DNA of 64,000 nucleotides from Borrelia maritima (lineage in GTDB: Bacteria; Spirochaetota; Spirochaetia; Borreliales; Borreliaceae). The notes beneath the pieces were generated by a model. The model made no database searches. It saw only the letters and a list, made by a program, of their open reading frames with translations, and was not told the DNA's origin. Location of the stretch: the NCBI RefSeq assembly GCF_008931845.1, contig NZ_CP044535.1, forward strand, positions 186,001 through 250,000, written 5' to 3'. Each line of letters opens with the position of its first letter. Within the stretch, counting starts at the first letter, position 1. This document shows, in pieces, positions 57,500 to 64,000 of this stretch. Made by a program: the position numbers and the translations under genes.

Positions 57500-58105
57500 T
57501 TATAATACAAGTTTATCTCTAATTAAAGAAATCACTTTATCCTTATCTTCTTCGTTAAAAATATTTATTTTATCATAAGAAAATTTTATCTTTGAAGACA
57601 AGTTATACTTATCATACCACTCCAAATATTTTCCATTAAGACCTTCAAGATAATCTCTGGGAATATTCATTTCAAAACTTCTATTTCTATTTTTAATTCT
57701 GCGCTCAACCTCATCAATGCTGCAATCAAGATAAATAAGCAAACTTGGTCGCTGAGAATGCTCAAGCATATTATCAAGAAGGTCAATATATATTTTATAC
57801 TCCTCATCAGAGATATGCCCATCACAATTTAAAAGAGAGGCAAACACACGATCACCATAAATAGATCTGTCAAGTATGCCTCCTTTTGTTCTAAACACAC
57901 CTTTTATTAACTTAAACCTTTCATTGAGAAAATTAATTTGAACTGAGAATGCCCATCTGGACTTATCCTTATAAAATTTATCTAATACCGCTAAAGTAAA
58001 ATCATTATTCAGTTCACTATAAAAAGGAACTCCCAACTCCTTTGATAAAATATTTCCAAGAGTAGTTTTTCCTACCCCAATTAAACCTTCTATTACAATC
58101 ACCAA
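57500..58105 (-). CDS. deoxynucleoside kinase (dGuo/dAdo kinase type)
   Basis: About 201 residues from the TTG at 58105 (GGAGG 5 bases upstream); GTG at 58102 also fits, and the frame is open back to an ATG at 58141. P-loop IVIEGLIGVGKTT, DRSIYGDRVF (DRS motif) and LIYLDCSIDEVERRIKNRNRSFE lid. It salvages deoxynucleosides, important as Borrelia lacks de novo purine synthesis. Divergent from glpF. Confidence 0.9.
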   Translation of the reverse strand: MVIVIEGLIGVGKTTLGNILSKELGVPFYSELNNDFTLAVLDKFYKDKSRWAFSVQINFLNERFKLIKGVFRTKGGILDRSIYGDRVFASLLNCDGHISDEEYKIYIDLLDNMLEHSQRPSLLIYLDCSIDEVERRIKNRNRSFEMNIPRDYLEGLNGKYLEWYDKYNLSSKIKFSYDKINIFNEEDKDKVISLIRDKLVL

Positions 58106-58248
58106 GTCTACCTCCAAAAATAACTTAAAAAGTTCACACATAAGCTAAAAAAAGAATTGCTAAAACATAAAACTTAATTAATCAAAAATTCCAATGTAAA
58201 AATTTTAATATAAAATAAAAAATCCTTAAACAAATTTTGAAGAAGAAA

Positions 58249-58284
58249 TCAATAATTTAAAAATTAAAGTTTTTAAATTATTGA
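58249..58284. repeat. perfect 15-bp inverted repeat at the glpF promoter
   Basis: TCAATAATTTAAAAA at 58249-58263 and its exact complement at 58270-58284, separated by 6 nt. The right arm ends inside the -35 box of the glpF promoter (58281-58286). This is the geometry of a dimeric repressor or activator site. On the other strand it lies in the dck upstream region. Confidence 0.8.
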
Positions 58285-58309
58285 CATTAATCTTAATTAA
58301 AAATAATAT
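58281..58309 (+). promoter_or_regulatory. near-consensus sigma70 promoter for glpF
   Basis: TTGACA (58281-58286), 17-bp spacer, TAATAT (58304-58309). Predicted start near 58316, giving a leader of about 190 nt before the glpF ATG at 58509. Confidence 0.75.
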
Positions 58310-58508
58310 ATTAAATATAAATGATGTAAAAGTAATAATTAAAAAAATTAATTCTTTTTGATAAAAAGAGGTTAAAATATATAAATCTGGCAATTTAGTA
58401 AAAAACAAAATAAAATTTAATTAAAAAATTTAATATTCCTTGATTCAAAATCAAAAATTAAAACTTTTTAAGAAAAAATAAAATTGTTATAAAAAAAGGA
58501 GATATAAT

Positions 58509-59273
58509 ATGAATTACACAAAATTCCAAGAATTTATATCGGAATTTTTGGGGACATTTATCCTATTGGCTTTAGGAACTGGGTCTGTTGCAATGACAGT
58601 ATTATTCCCCTCTAGTCCTGCAATACCAGGAGAAATAATAAAAGGAGGATATACAAATATAGTATTTGGGTGGGGACTGGGTGTAACCTTCGGTATTTAT
58701 ACAGCAGCAAGAATAAGCGGAGCGCACCTAAACCCAGCTGTTAGCATAGGATTAGCAAGTGTTGGGAAATTTCCTGCTTCAAAACTTTTGCACTACATTA
58801 TAGCACAAATATTAGGAGCATTTACGGGTGCATTAATGACACTTGTAGTATTTTATCCTAAATGGATAGAAATGGATCCTGGTTTTGAAAATACTCAAGG
58901 CATAATGGCAACTTTTCCCGCTATTCCTGGATTTTTGCCGGGATTTATTGATCAAGTTTTTGGAACTTTTTTGTTAATGTTTTTAATTTGTGTTGTTGGA
59001 GATTTTGTAAAAAAATACAGCGATAACCCATTTATTCCATTCATTGTAGGATCGGTGGTTTTGGCAATAGGAATAAGTTTCGGAGGAATGAACGGCTACG
59101 CTATTAATCCTGCAAGGGATCTGGGGCCAAGAATTTTACTCCTATTTGCTGGATTTAAAAATCATGGCTTTAACAACCTAAGTGTATTTATTGTCCCAAT
59201 AATTGGTCCAATAGTTGGAGCAATTCTAGGCGCTACAATTTACGAATTTACTCTAAAAAATAATAAAGGTTAA
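58509..59273 (+). CDS. glpF: GlpF, glycerol uptake facilitator
   Basis: 254 residues, six-helix aquaglyceroporin. Two pore motifs: HLNPAVSIG (about 76-84) and [11 protein letters not shown] (about 199-209); Asp after NPAR marks the glycerol rather than the water type. Strong SD AAAGGAG 7 bases upstream. It heads glpF-glpK-glpD, which lets Borrelia use tick glycerol for glycolysis and lipids. A 10-bp hairpin spans its stop codon. Confidence 0.95.
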   Translation: MNYTKFQEFISEFLGTFILLALGTGSVAMTVLFPSSPAIPGEIIKGGYTNIVFGWGLGVTFGIYTAARISGAHLNPAVSIGLASVGKFPASKLLHYIIAQILGAFTGALMTLVVFYPKWIEMDPGFENTQGIMATFPAIPGFLPGFIDQVFGTFLLMFLICVVGDFVKKYSDNPFIPFIVGSVVLAIGISFGGMNGYAINPARDLGPRILLLFAGFKNHGFNNLSVFIVPIIGPIVGAILGATIYEFTLKNNKG

Positions 59274-59290
59274 AGATATTTATCTTTAAC
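59269..59290. repeat. inverted repeat over the glpF stop codon
   Basis: GTTAAAGATA (59269-59278) and its exact complement (59281-59290) with a 2-nt centre. The left arm includes the glpF TAA stop. The glpK ATG is 18 bp downstream. A stem here could stall or cut the mRNA and set the GlpF:GlpK ratio; it lacks a T-run, so it is not a typical terminator. Confidence 0.7.
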
Positions 59291-59308
59291 AAAGTAAAAG
59301 GAAAAATT

Positions 59309-60817
59309 ATGAAATACATTTTATCTATTGATCAAGGTACTACTAGCTCAAGAGCAATAGTATTTGATAAAAATGCAAACGTAAAAGGACTTGCTCAAAA
59401 AGAATTTACTCAAATCTATCCAAAACCAAGCTGGGTTGAACATGATCCTACCGAAATATGGGGTTCACAACTTGGAGTTATAACAGAGGCTCTTGCAAAT
59501 GCAAGAATTCTGCCAAATGAAGTTGATGCTATTGGAATAACCAATCAAAGAGAAACTACAATTATATGGGAAAAAAATACAGGAAAGCCCATTTACAATG
59601 CAATAGTATGGCAAGACAGAAGAACTTCAAAAATTTGTGACCAATTAAAAGACGAGGGAAAAGATAAAATTATTTTAGAAAAAACAGGTTTGGTGCTAGA
59701 TTCTTATTTTAGTGGAACAAAAATAATGTGGATTTTAGATAATGTAGAAGGCGCCAGACAAAAAGCTGAAAATGGTGAATTATGCTTTGGGACAATAGAT
59801 ACATGGATATTGTGGAATCTGACTCAAAAAAAAGTACATGCGACTGATTATTCTAATGCTTCAAGAACATTATTGTTCAATATTAAAACATTAAAATGGG
59901 ACGATGAACTTTTAAACATATTAAACATTCCAAAAGCAATTTTGCCTGAAGTTAAAGAAAGTTCTACAATATATGGTAAAACAGACAACTTACTATTTGG
60001 ATCAGAAATTCCTATTGCAGGAATTGCCGGAGATCAATTTGCAGCAACATTTGGACAAGCCTGCCTTAAAAAAGGTATGGCTAAAAACACATATGGAACT
60101 GGTTGCTTTTTAACATTAAATATAGGCAAAGAACCAATTATTAGCCATAATAAGCTTTTAACTTCAATTGCATGGGGAAGAAAAAAATCTGTAACTTATG
60201 TTCTTGAAGGAAGTGTTTTTATTGGCGGAGCCGTAATTCAGTGGCTAAGAGATGGTCTTGAACTTTTTAGAAAAAGCTCAGATGCAGAATCATTGGCAAG
60301 CTCTGCCTCAGATAATGGAGGAGTTTATTTCGTACCAGCATTTGTTGGACTTGGCGCTCCCCATTGGGACTCTTATGCAAGAGGGACAATCATCGGAATA
60401 ACAAGAGGATCAACAAAAGCTCACATTACAAGAGCTGCTCTTGAAAGTATCGCATTCCAAAGTTTTGACATACTAAACACCATGAAAAAATCTGTTCCTA
60501 ACTTTGAAATTCAAGAATTAAGAGTAGACGGGGGAGCAAGTCAAAACAATCTATTAATGCAATTTCAAGCTGACCTTTTAGAGTGTAAAGTTGTAAGACC
60601 AAAAATAACAGAAACAACTGCTCTTGGGGCTGCTTATCTTGCGGGCCTTGCATCAGGCTATTGGCAAAGCGCCGAAGAAATCATAAGTCTTTGGCAAGTA
60701 GATAAAGTATTTGAGCCTTCAATGCCAAAAAGTCATAAAGAAATGCTTCTTGAGAATTGGAACAAAGCAATTGAAAGAGCAAAATCCTGGATACAACATT
60801 CTCATAATAATATGTAA
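59309..60817 (+). CDS. glpK: glycerol kinase
   Basis: 502 residues, FGGY family. N-terminal phosphate loop [51 protein letters not shown] and C-terminal [19 protein letters not shown] with [12 protein letters not shown]. It phosphorylates glycerol to glycerol-3-phosphate. SD AAAGGA. It lies 35 bp after glpF and is co-transcribed. Length equals the family norm. Confidence 0.96.
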   Translation: MKYILSIDQGTTSSRAIVFDKNANVKGLAQKEFTQIYPKPSWVEHDPTEIWGSQLGVITEALANARILPNEVDAIGITNQRETTIIWEKNTGKPIYNAIVWQDRRTSKICDQLKDEGKDKIILEKTGLVLDSYFSGTKIMWILDNVEGARQKAENGELCFGTIDTWILWNLTQKKVHATDYSNASRTLLFNIKTLKWDDELLNILNIPKAILPEVKESSTIYGKTDNLLFGSEIPIAGIAGDQFAATFGQACLKKGMAKNTYGTGCFLTLNIGKEPIISHNKLLTSIAWGRKKSVTYVLEGSVFIGGAVIQWLRDGLELFRKSSDAESLASSASDNGGVYFVPAFVGLGAPHWDSYARGTIIGITRGSTKAHITRAALESIAFQSFDILNTMKKSVPNFEIQELRVDGGASQNNLLMQFQADLLECKVVRPKITETTALGAAYLAGLASGYWQSAEEIISLWQVDKVFEPSMPKSHKEMLLENWNKAIERAKSWIQHSHNNM

Positions 60818-60915
60818 AAGTTCAAAAAAAGCTTTAAAGATTATAAAAATATGTTGGAGAATAAATTATTAATAATTTATTTAATTTTTTAAAACAAAAA
60901 CAGCATATAATAAAA

Positions 60916-61071
60916 ATGCATAGCAAGCAAATAAGCTATTTAAACCTTATAAAAAAGGTAAAAATTATTGGAGAAATACAAAAAACGGTTAATAATATAC
61001 TAAATCGAAAGAAAAATTATAAAAAATTGAAAAATTTGCCAATGCAATTGGTTTATAACGCTATTCAATAA
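60916..61071 (+). CDS. small basic ORF between glpK and glpD, about 51 aa
   Basis: ATG at 60916 to TAA at 61071: 51 residues, MHSKQISYLNLIKKVKIIGE at the start and strongly Lys/Asn-rich, with 10-11 net positive charges and no Cys. In-frame sequence is open back to about 60865, and the only SD (GGAG, 60856-60859) would serve an ATT start there, giving about 68 residues. I recall a small gene at this place in B31 (BB0242). Coding status is uncertain; the rest of the 340-bp gap shows nothing else. Confidence 0.45.
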   Translation: MHSKQISYLNLIKKVKIIGEIQKTVNNILNRKKNYKKLKNLPMQLVYNAIQ

Positions 61072-61158
61072 AATTTAAACAAACGGTCTTTGTGAACAAA
61101 TGATCTTTGCCAATTTCTCAAATCTATTATTTAACGAAAAAGAAAAAAATTAACAAAA

Positions 61159-62748
61159 ATGGAGGAATATTTAAATTTCATGAATAATAACAAAGAAACA
61201 AAATTAAAAGATCTTGAAAATCAAGAATTTGATCTCATAATAATTGGAGGAGGCGCAACAGGTCTTGGTATCGCAGTAGACGCAATCACAAGAGGATATA
61301 AAGCAATACTTATAGAAAAATTTGATTACGCAAAAGGAACTTCTTCTAGATCAACTAAATTAATTCATGGAGGAGTAAGATATTTAGCTCAAGGTAATAT
61401 TGCTTTAGTTAAAGAGGCTTTACACGAAAAAGGCATTCTTGAAAAAAATGCACCCCATTTAATTAATGAATGTGCAATTATTACACCTATTTATAATGCT
61501 TTAGAAATACCTTATTATTATTTTGGATTAAGCTATTATCACAGTCTTATGAGCAAAGGAAAATCTACTAAATACAAAACCAAACTACTATCCAAAAAAT
61601 CTACTATTGAAAAAGCTCCTAATATTAAAACACAAAGCCTTAAATGCTCTGTCCTATATTATGATGATTCATTTGATGATGCCAGAATGGCAATAACACT
61701 GTTGAGAACTTTCACTGAAAAAGGGGGCATTGCTCTTAACTATACAGAGCTTAAAAAATTCAATAAGGAAAACGGAAAACTTTCGGGGATTTTGATACAA
61801 AATAAATTAACAAAAGAAGAAATTTCATTAAAAAGCAAATGCATAATAAACGCAACTGGAATATTTTCAGATGAAATAAGAAAATTAGATGATGAAAATG
61901 CTTCAAACATTATAAAACCTTCCCAAGGTAGTCATTTAATAATAAAAAAAGACAAATTCCCCCCAAATCATGCAATATTAATTCCTAAAACTAGTGATAA
62001 CAGGATTTTATTTGCTATTCCTTGGTATGGCAGTGTTGTTTGCGGAAGCACCGACATTCCAATAAAAGAGGCAGAAGAAGAACCTAAAAGATTTGATAAA
62101 GAGATCGAATTTATCATAAGTAATTTAAACAACTATTTAAATATTAAAATAGAAAAATCAGATATAAAAAGCGTATATACTGGAATAAGACCATTAGTAA
62201 TGGATCCAAAAGCTATGGGCAACACCTCAAAAATTTCAAGAACTGAAAAAATATTCATTTCAGATTCAAATCTTATTACAATAGCGGGGGGAAAATATAC
62301 TACATATAGAAAAATGGCAGAAAAAACCTTGTTCAAGGCCATAGAAAAAAATTTAATACGAAATTGTGCACCAACTACAGAAGATTTAAAGTTACACGGT
62401 TATCTTACAAAAGAAGAGGCAATGAAAATTCCTGAGCCTTTTAGAACTTACGGCAGTGACTTTGAAATTCTAAAAAATATGGAAGGGTTTGACAAAAAGA
62501 TACACGAAAACTTGGATTTAAATGAAGCTCAAATAGCTTTTGCAATTGAATTTGAGCAGGCAAAAACTATTGATGATGTTTTAGCAAGAAGAACAAGATC
62601 GTTACTTTTAAATCCTCAAGCTACAATTGAAGCTGCTCCAAGAGTTGCTGAAATAATGATGAAACAATTAAATAAATCTGAAAAGTGGAAAAATGAACAA
62701 ATAAAAAACTTTTTGGAGATAAGTGAAAAATATTTAATTAAAAATTAA
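61159..62748 (+). CDS. glpD: glycerol-3-phosphate dehydrogenase (FAD)
   Basis: 529 residues. FAD motif LIIIGGGATGLGIAVDAITRGYKAILIEK (about 27-55), SSRSTKLIHGGVRYL, NATGIFSDEIR, RPLV and GGKYTTYRKMAE. It oxidises G3P to DHAP on the inner membrane, feeding glycolysis. Start is unsure: a GGAGG at 61161-61165 lies inside the first codons and would point to the in-frame ATG at 61180, though spacing is 14. The operon ends at the hairpin at 62768. Confidence 0.93.
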   Translation: MEEYLNFMNNNKETKLKDLENQEFDLIIIGGGATGLGIAVDAITRGYKAILIEKFDYAKGTSSRSTKLIHGGVRYLAQGNIALVKEALHEKGILEKNAPHLINECAIITPIYNALEIPYYYFGLSYYHSLMSKGKSTKYKTKLLSKKSTIEKAPNIKTQSLKCSVLYYDDSFDDARMAITLLRTFTEKGGIALNYTELKKFNKENGKLSGILIQNKLTKEEISLKSKCIINATGIFSDEIRKLDDENASNIIKPSQGSHLIIKKDKFPPNHAILIPKTSDNRILFAIPWYGSVVCGSTDIPIKEAEEEPKRFDKEIEFIISNLNNYLNIKIEKSDIKSVYTGIRPLVMDPKAMGNTSKISRTEKIFISDSNLITIAGGKYTTYRKMAEKTLFKAIEKNLIRNCAPTTEDLKLHGYLTKEEAMKIPEPFRTYGSDFEILKNMEGFDKKIHENLDLNEAQIAFAIEFEQAKTIDDVLARRTRSLLLNPQATIEAAPRVAEIMMKQLNKSEKWKNEQIKNFLEISEKYLIKN

Positions 62749-62767
62749 TTTAATTTTTACTATTAAA

Positions 62768-62794
62768 CAAAGAGATTGTTAAACAATCTCTTTG
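62768..62794. terminator. bidirectional hairpin terminator after glpD
   Basis: CAAAGAGATTGTT (62768-62780) and its exact complement (62782-62794), a 13-bp repeat around a single base, about 11 bp of which can pair in RNA. It lies 20 bp after glpD and 55 bp from the end of the convergent YaaR gene. T-rich sequence on both sides makes it a fair terminator for both strands. Confidence 0.75.
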
Positions 62795-62848
62795 AATTTA
62801 AAAGTTCTAATTTAAAATTTAAAACATTTTAAAAGCCTAAAACCTAAT

Positions 62849-63343
62849 TCACATTAGCAAATTCACAAGCAAGCCTTGAATCTCTTCAATACTATCTAAA
62901 AGTTTAATCTGAGTCATTTGATTTTGCAAAACAGAATAGGCAAGCTTGTCTAACTTGTCATTAATAATCTTAATAATTCTATACTTGGGGCGCTTAGAAT
63001 CTCCCAAGCTACCTCCTTTTTGTTCTTTTAAGCAAACAGAAGAAGATATAATAATGGATATAAACTCTGAAATAACTTTTTTGTAAAAAATCACATTTTG
63101 TCTGGACGGCTCACTCAATAGTCTCTCGCCAACGTCATTAATTCCATCTAACATACTTTTAATTAAATCAAGATTAAATTCACCATTTTCAAGTAAAATA
63201 AAATGTTTGTCCTCTTTAGCGCTTTCAACTTGAAACACCGAAGAAAAAAGATTGCTCTTATCAAAAAATACTTTTTTACTATCTTTTTTGTAATCCTTTG
63301 AATTAAGATTTAATGCTCCGGCAATTAAACTATTTACTTTCAT
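62849..63343 (-). CDS. YaaR-family (DUF327) protein
   Basis: 164 residues. The second half matches the YaaR/DUF327 pattern: LLDxIxxxGExLxxxP, then NVIFYKKVISEFISIIISSS, KYRIIKIINDKLDKLAYSVL and LLDSIEEIQGLLVNLLM at the C-terminus. YaaR proteins are small helical proteins of unknown role. Its start overlaps the bactofilin stop by 14 bp, so it belongs to the M23-bactofilin-YaaR unit. Confidence 0.8.
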   Translation of the reverse strand: MKVNSLIAGALNLNSKDYKKDSKKVFFDKSNLFSSVFQVESAKEDKHFILLENGEFNLDLIKSMLDGINDVGERLLSEPSRQNVIFYKKVISEFISIIISSSVCLKEQKGGSLGDSKRPKYRIIKIINDKLDKLAYSVLQNQMTQIKLLDSIEEIQGLLVNLLM

Positions 63344-63887
63344 CTATTTTACTCACAGCACTTGAAAAATATTTATCATCTTCACCTTCTAAAGAGTGAA
63401 AAGATTTTTTTTCTTCTTGATACTCCTTATTGATTTCAATTAAAAGATCTTCATTAACCTTGTAAGAACCAGCATAAAACAATGTGTTTCTTTCAGGAAC
63501 TCTAAGATGCTCAGAACCAATATCCATATACCCATCAATAATAGCTCCCTCTTCAACTTCAATCGACTTACAAGAAATATTTCCAATAACGCACCCCGAT
63601 GCGAAAATTTTAATTTTACTCTCAGCATAAATATTACCCACAACTATTCCAGAAATAACAAGCTCATTAGCATCAATACTAGATTTAACCCTACCACTCT
63701 CTCCAATAATTACTCTTTTAGTAGAGCTAATAGTACCTATAAAATCACCATCAAGTCGGATAAAATTACTTGAAACTAAATCTCCTTTAAAAAAATCTCC
63801 AATACCCACTATTGTTTTTATTTCGTCAAAAATAAACAAAGGCGATGATTTTTTATCTTTTTTTTTCACATTCAACAAATTTAACAT
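63330..63887 (-). CDS. bactofilin-family protein
   Basis: 185 residues. Bactofilin beta-helix core at about 25-125: TIVGIGDFFKGDLVSSNFIRLDGDFIGTISSTKRVIIGESGRVKSSIDANELVISGIVVGNI then IFASGCVIGNISCKSIEVEEGAIIDGYMD. Flanking tails are charged. Filament-forming, probably membrane-associated and guiding the adjacent M23 peptidase. The ATG immediately follows the M23 gene's TAG stop, a typical coupled pair. Confidence 0.88.
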   Translation of the reverse strand: MLNLLNVKKKDKKSSPLFIFDEIKTIVGIGDFFKGDLVSSNFIRLDGDFIGTISSTKRVIIGESGRVKSSIDANELVISGIVVGNIYAESKIKIFASGCVIGNISCKSIEVEEGAIIDGYMDIGSEHLRVPERNTLFYAGSYKVNEDLLIEINKEYQEEKKSFHSLEGEDDKYFSSAVSKIDESK

Positions 63888-64000
63888 CTATTTTGAAGCT
63901 CCTGTAGCTAAATTTAAATACATATCAGGATTAATAACTTGAGAGCCTACACGAACCTCATAATGAACATGTGGACCTGTTGCATAGCCTGTCTGCCCCA
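63888..64000 (-). CDS. M23-family peptidase (LytM domain), 3' end only
   Basis: Only the last 36 or so codons lie in the window, read leftward to a TAG at 63888-63890. They give GQTGYATGPHVHYEVRV and then INPDMYLNL, the C-terminal HxH zinc motif and tail of LytM/M23 endopeptidases that cut peptidoglycan cross-links. It directly precedes the bactofilin gene with no gap. The start lies beyond 64000. Confidence 0.88.
   Translation of the reverse strand, partial: GQTGYATGPHVHYEVRVGSQVINPDMYLNLATGASK

Larger units (their letters stand above)
58106..58508. other. regulatory region and leader upstream of glpF
   Basis: About 400 bp between divergent dck and glpF. It holds the 15-bp inverted repeat (58249-58284), the glpF promoter (58281-58309) and about 190 bp of transcribed leader with small inverted repeats: CTTTTT/AAAAAG at 58354-58368 and TTGATT/AATCAA at 58440-58454. 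A long glpF leader subject to post-initiation control has been reported in Borrelia. The 60-codon antisense frame at 58226-58408 is not credible. Confidence 0.6.

Noticed and set aside
58226-58408. 60-codon minus-strand frame over the glpF promoter
   Set aside because: It covers the promoter and inverted repeat, has no SD, and looks like random AT-rich sequence.

Overview
The window is a stretch of spirochaete chromosome, almost certainly the linear chromosome of a Lyme-group Borrelia (Borrelia burgdorferi sensu lato). The evidence is the very AT-rich base composition, dense gene packing with many 1-25 bp overlaps, spirochaete lipoboxes, and a gene order I recognise from memory as running from fliW-csrA to the bactofilin/M23 peptidase pair (about BB0183 to BB0246 in strain B31 numbering). 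I cannot fix the species or strain from sequence alone; the surface protein gene lmp1 carries five 54-residue repeats here. I see no rRNA, insertion sequence, prophage, CRISPR array or plasmid-type gene. It reads as core chromosome.

Layout. 1-6.7 kb: end of fliW, csrA, tsaB-tsaE and a small unknown, the translation block infC-rpmI-rplT, two membrane/lipoprotein genes, a TatD-type nuclease and a TPR protein. 7-13.2 kb: prfA-prmC-rel and a large membrane protein with a possible degenerate peptidase domain. 13.2-19.3 kb: ddl and murE, tRNA-Cys, a CBS-domain CorC/TlyC protein, and hflK-hflC. 19.6-22 kb: two tandem tRNA-Phe genes, a degenerate HD-GYP protein, and rsmD. 22-31.3 kb: a compact run galU, two unknowns, lmp1, mutL, a coiled-coil protein, then a CAU tRNA. 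31.4-37.7 kb: a lipoprotein and efp, the divergent phosphate importer pstS-C-A-B, and the metal transporter bmtA. 37.8-44.2 kb: alaS, fliG1, pgl, dus, serS. 44.3-55 kb: a lipoprotein, an M16C peptidase, rpmE, rho, a bactofilin, hbb (HU), rpsT, ychF and a propeller/VWA-like secreted protein. 55-58.1 kb: lnt, a secreted protein likely to be the virulence-associated BB0238, and a deoxynucleoside kinase. 58.3-62.8 kb: the glycerol operon glpF-glpK-(small gene)-glpD. 62.8-64 kb: a YaaR-family protein, a second bactofilin and the end of an M23 peptidase.

Most genes serve translation (tRNAs, RF1 and its methylase, EF-P, IF3, L20, L35, L31, S20, Ala/SerRS, the TsaB/E half of the t6A system), envelope building (Ddl, MurE, Lnt, bactofilins, M23), nutrient uptake (Pst, BmtA, Glp) and regulation (CsrA/FliW, Rel, a probable c-di-GMP-type fold).

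The points most worth a second look are: a PstA permease with a periplasmic binding-protein-like domain inserted after its first membrane helix; an HD-GYP-like protein that keeps GYP but lacks the HD pair and the HHE motif; a perfect 15-bp inverted repeat overlapping the -35 box of a near-consensus glpF promoter; AlaRS lacking its C-terminal domain; EF-P with Arg at the usual Lys34 site; and twin tRNA-Phe genes with two acceptor-stem pairs exchanged. I do not see a clear-cut unknown multi-gene defence or mobile system.
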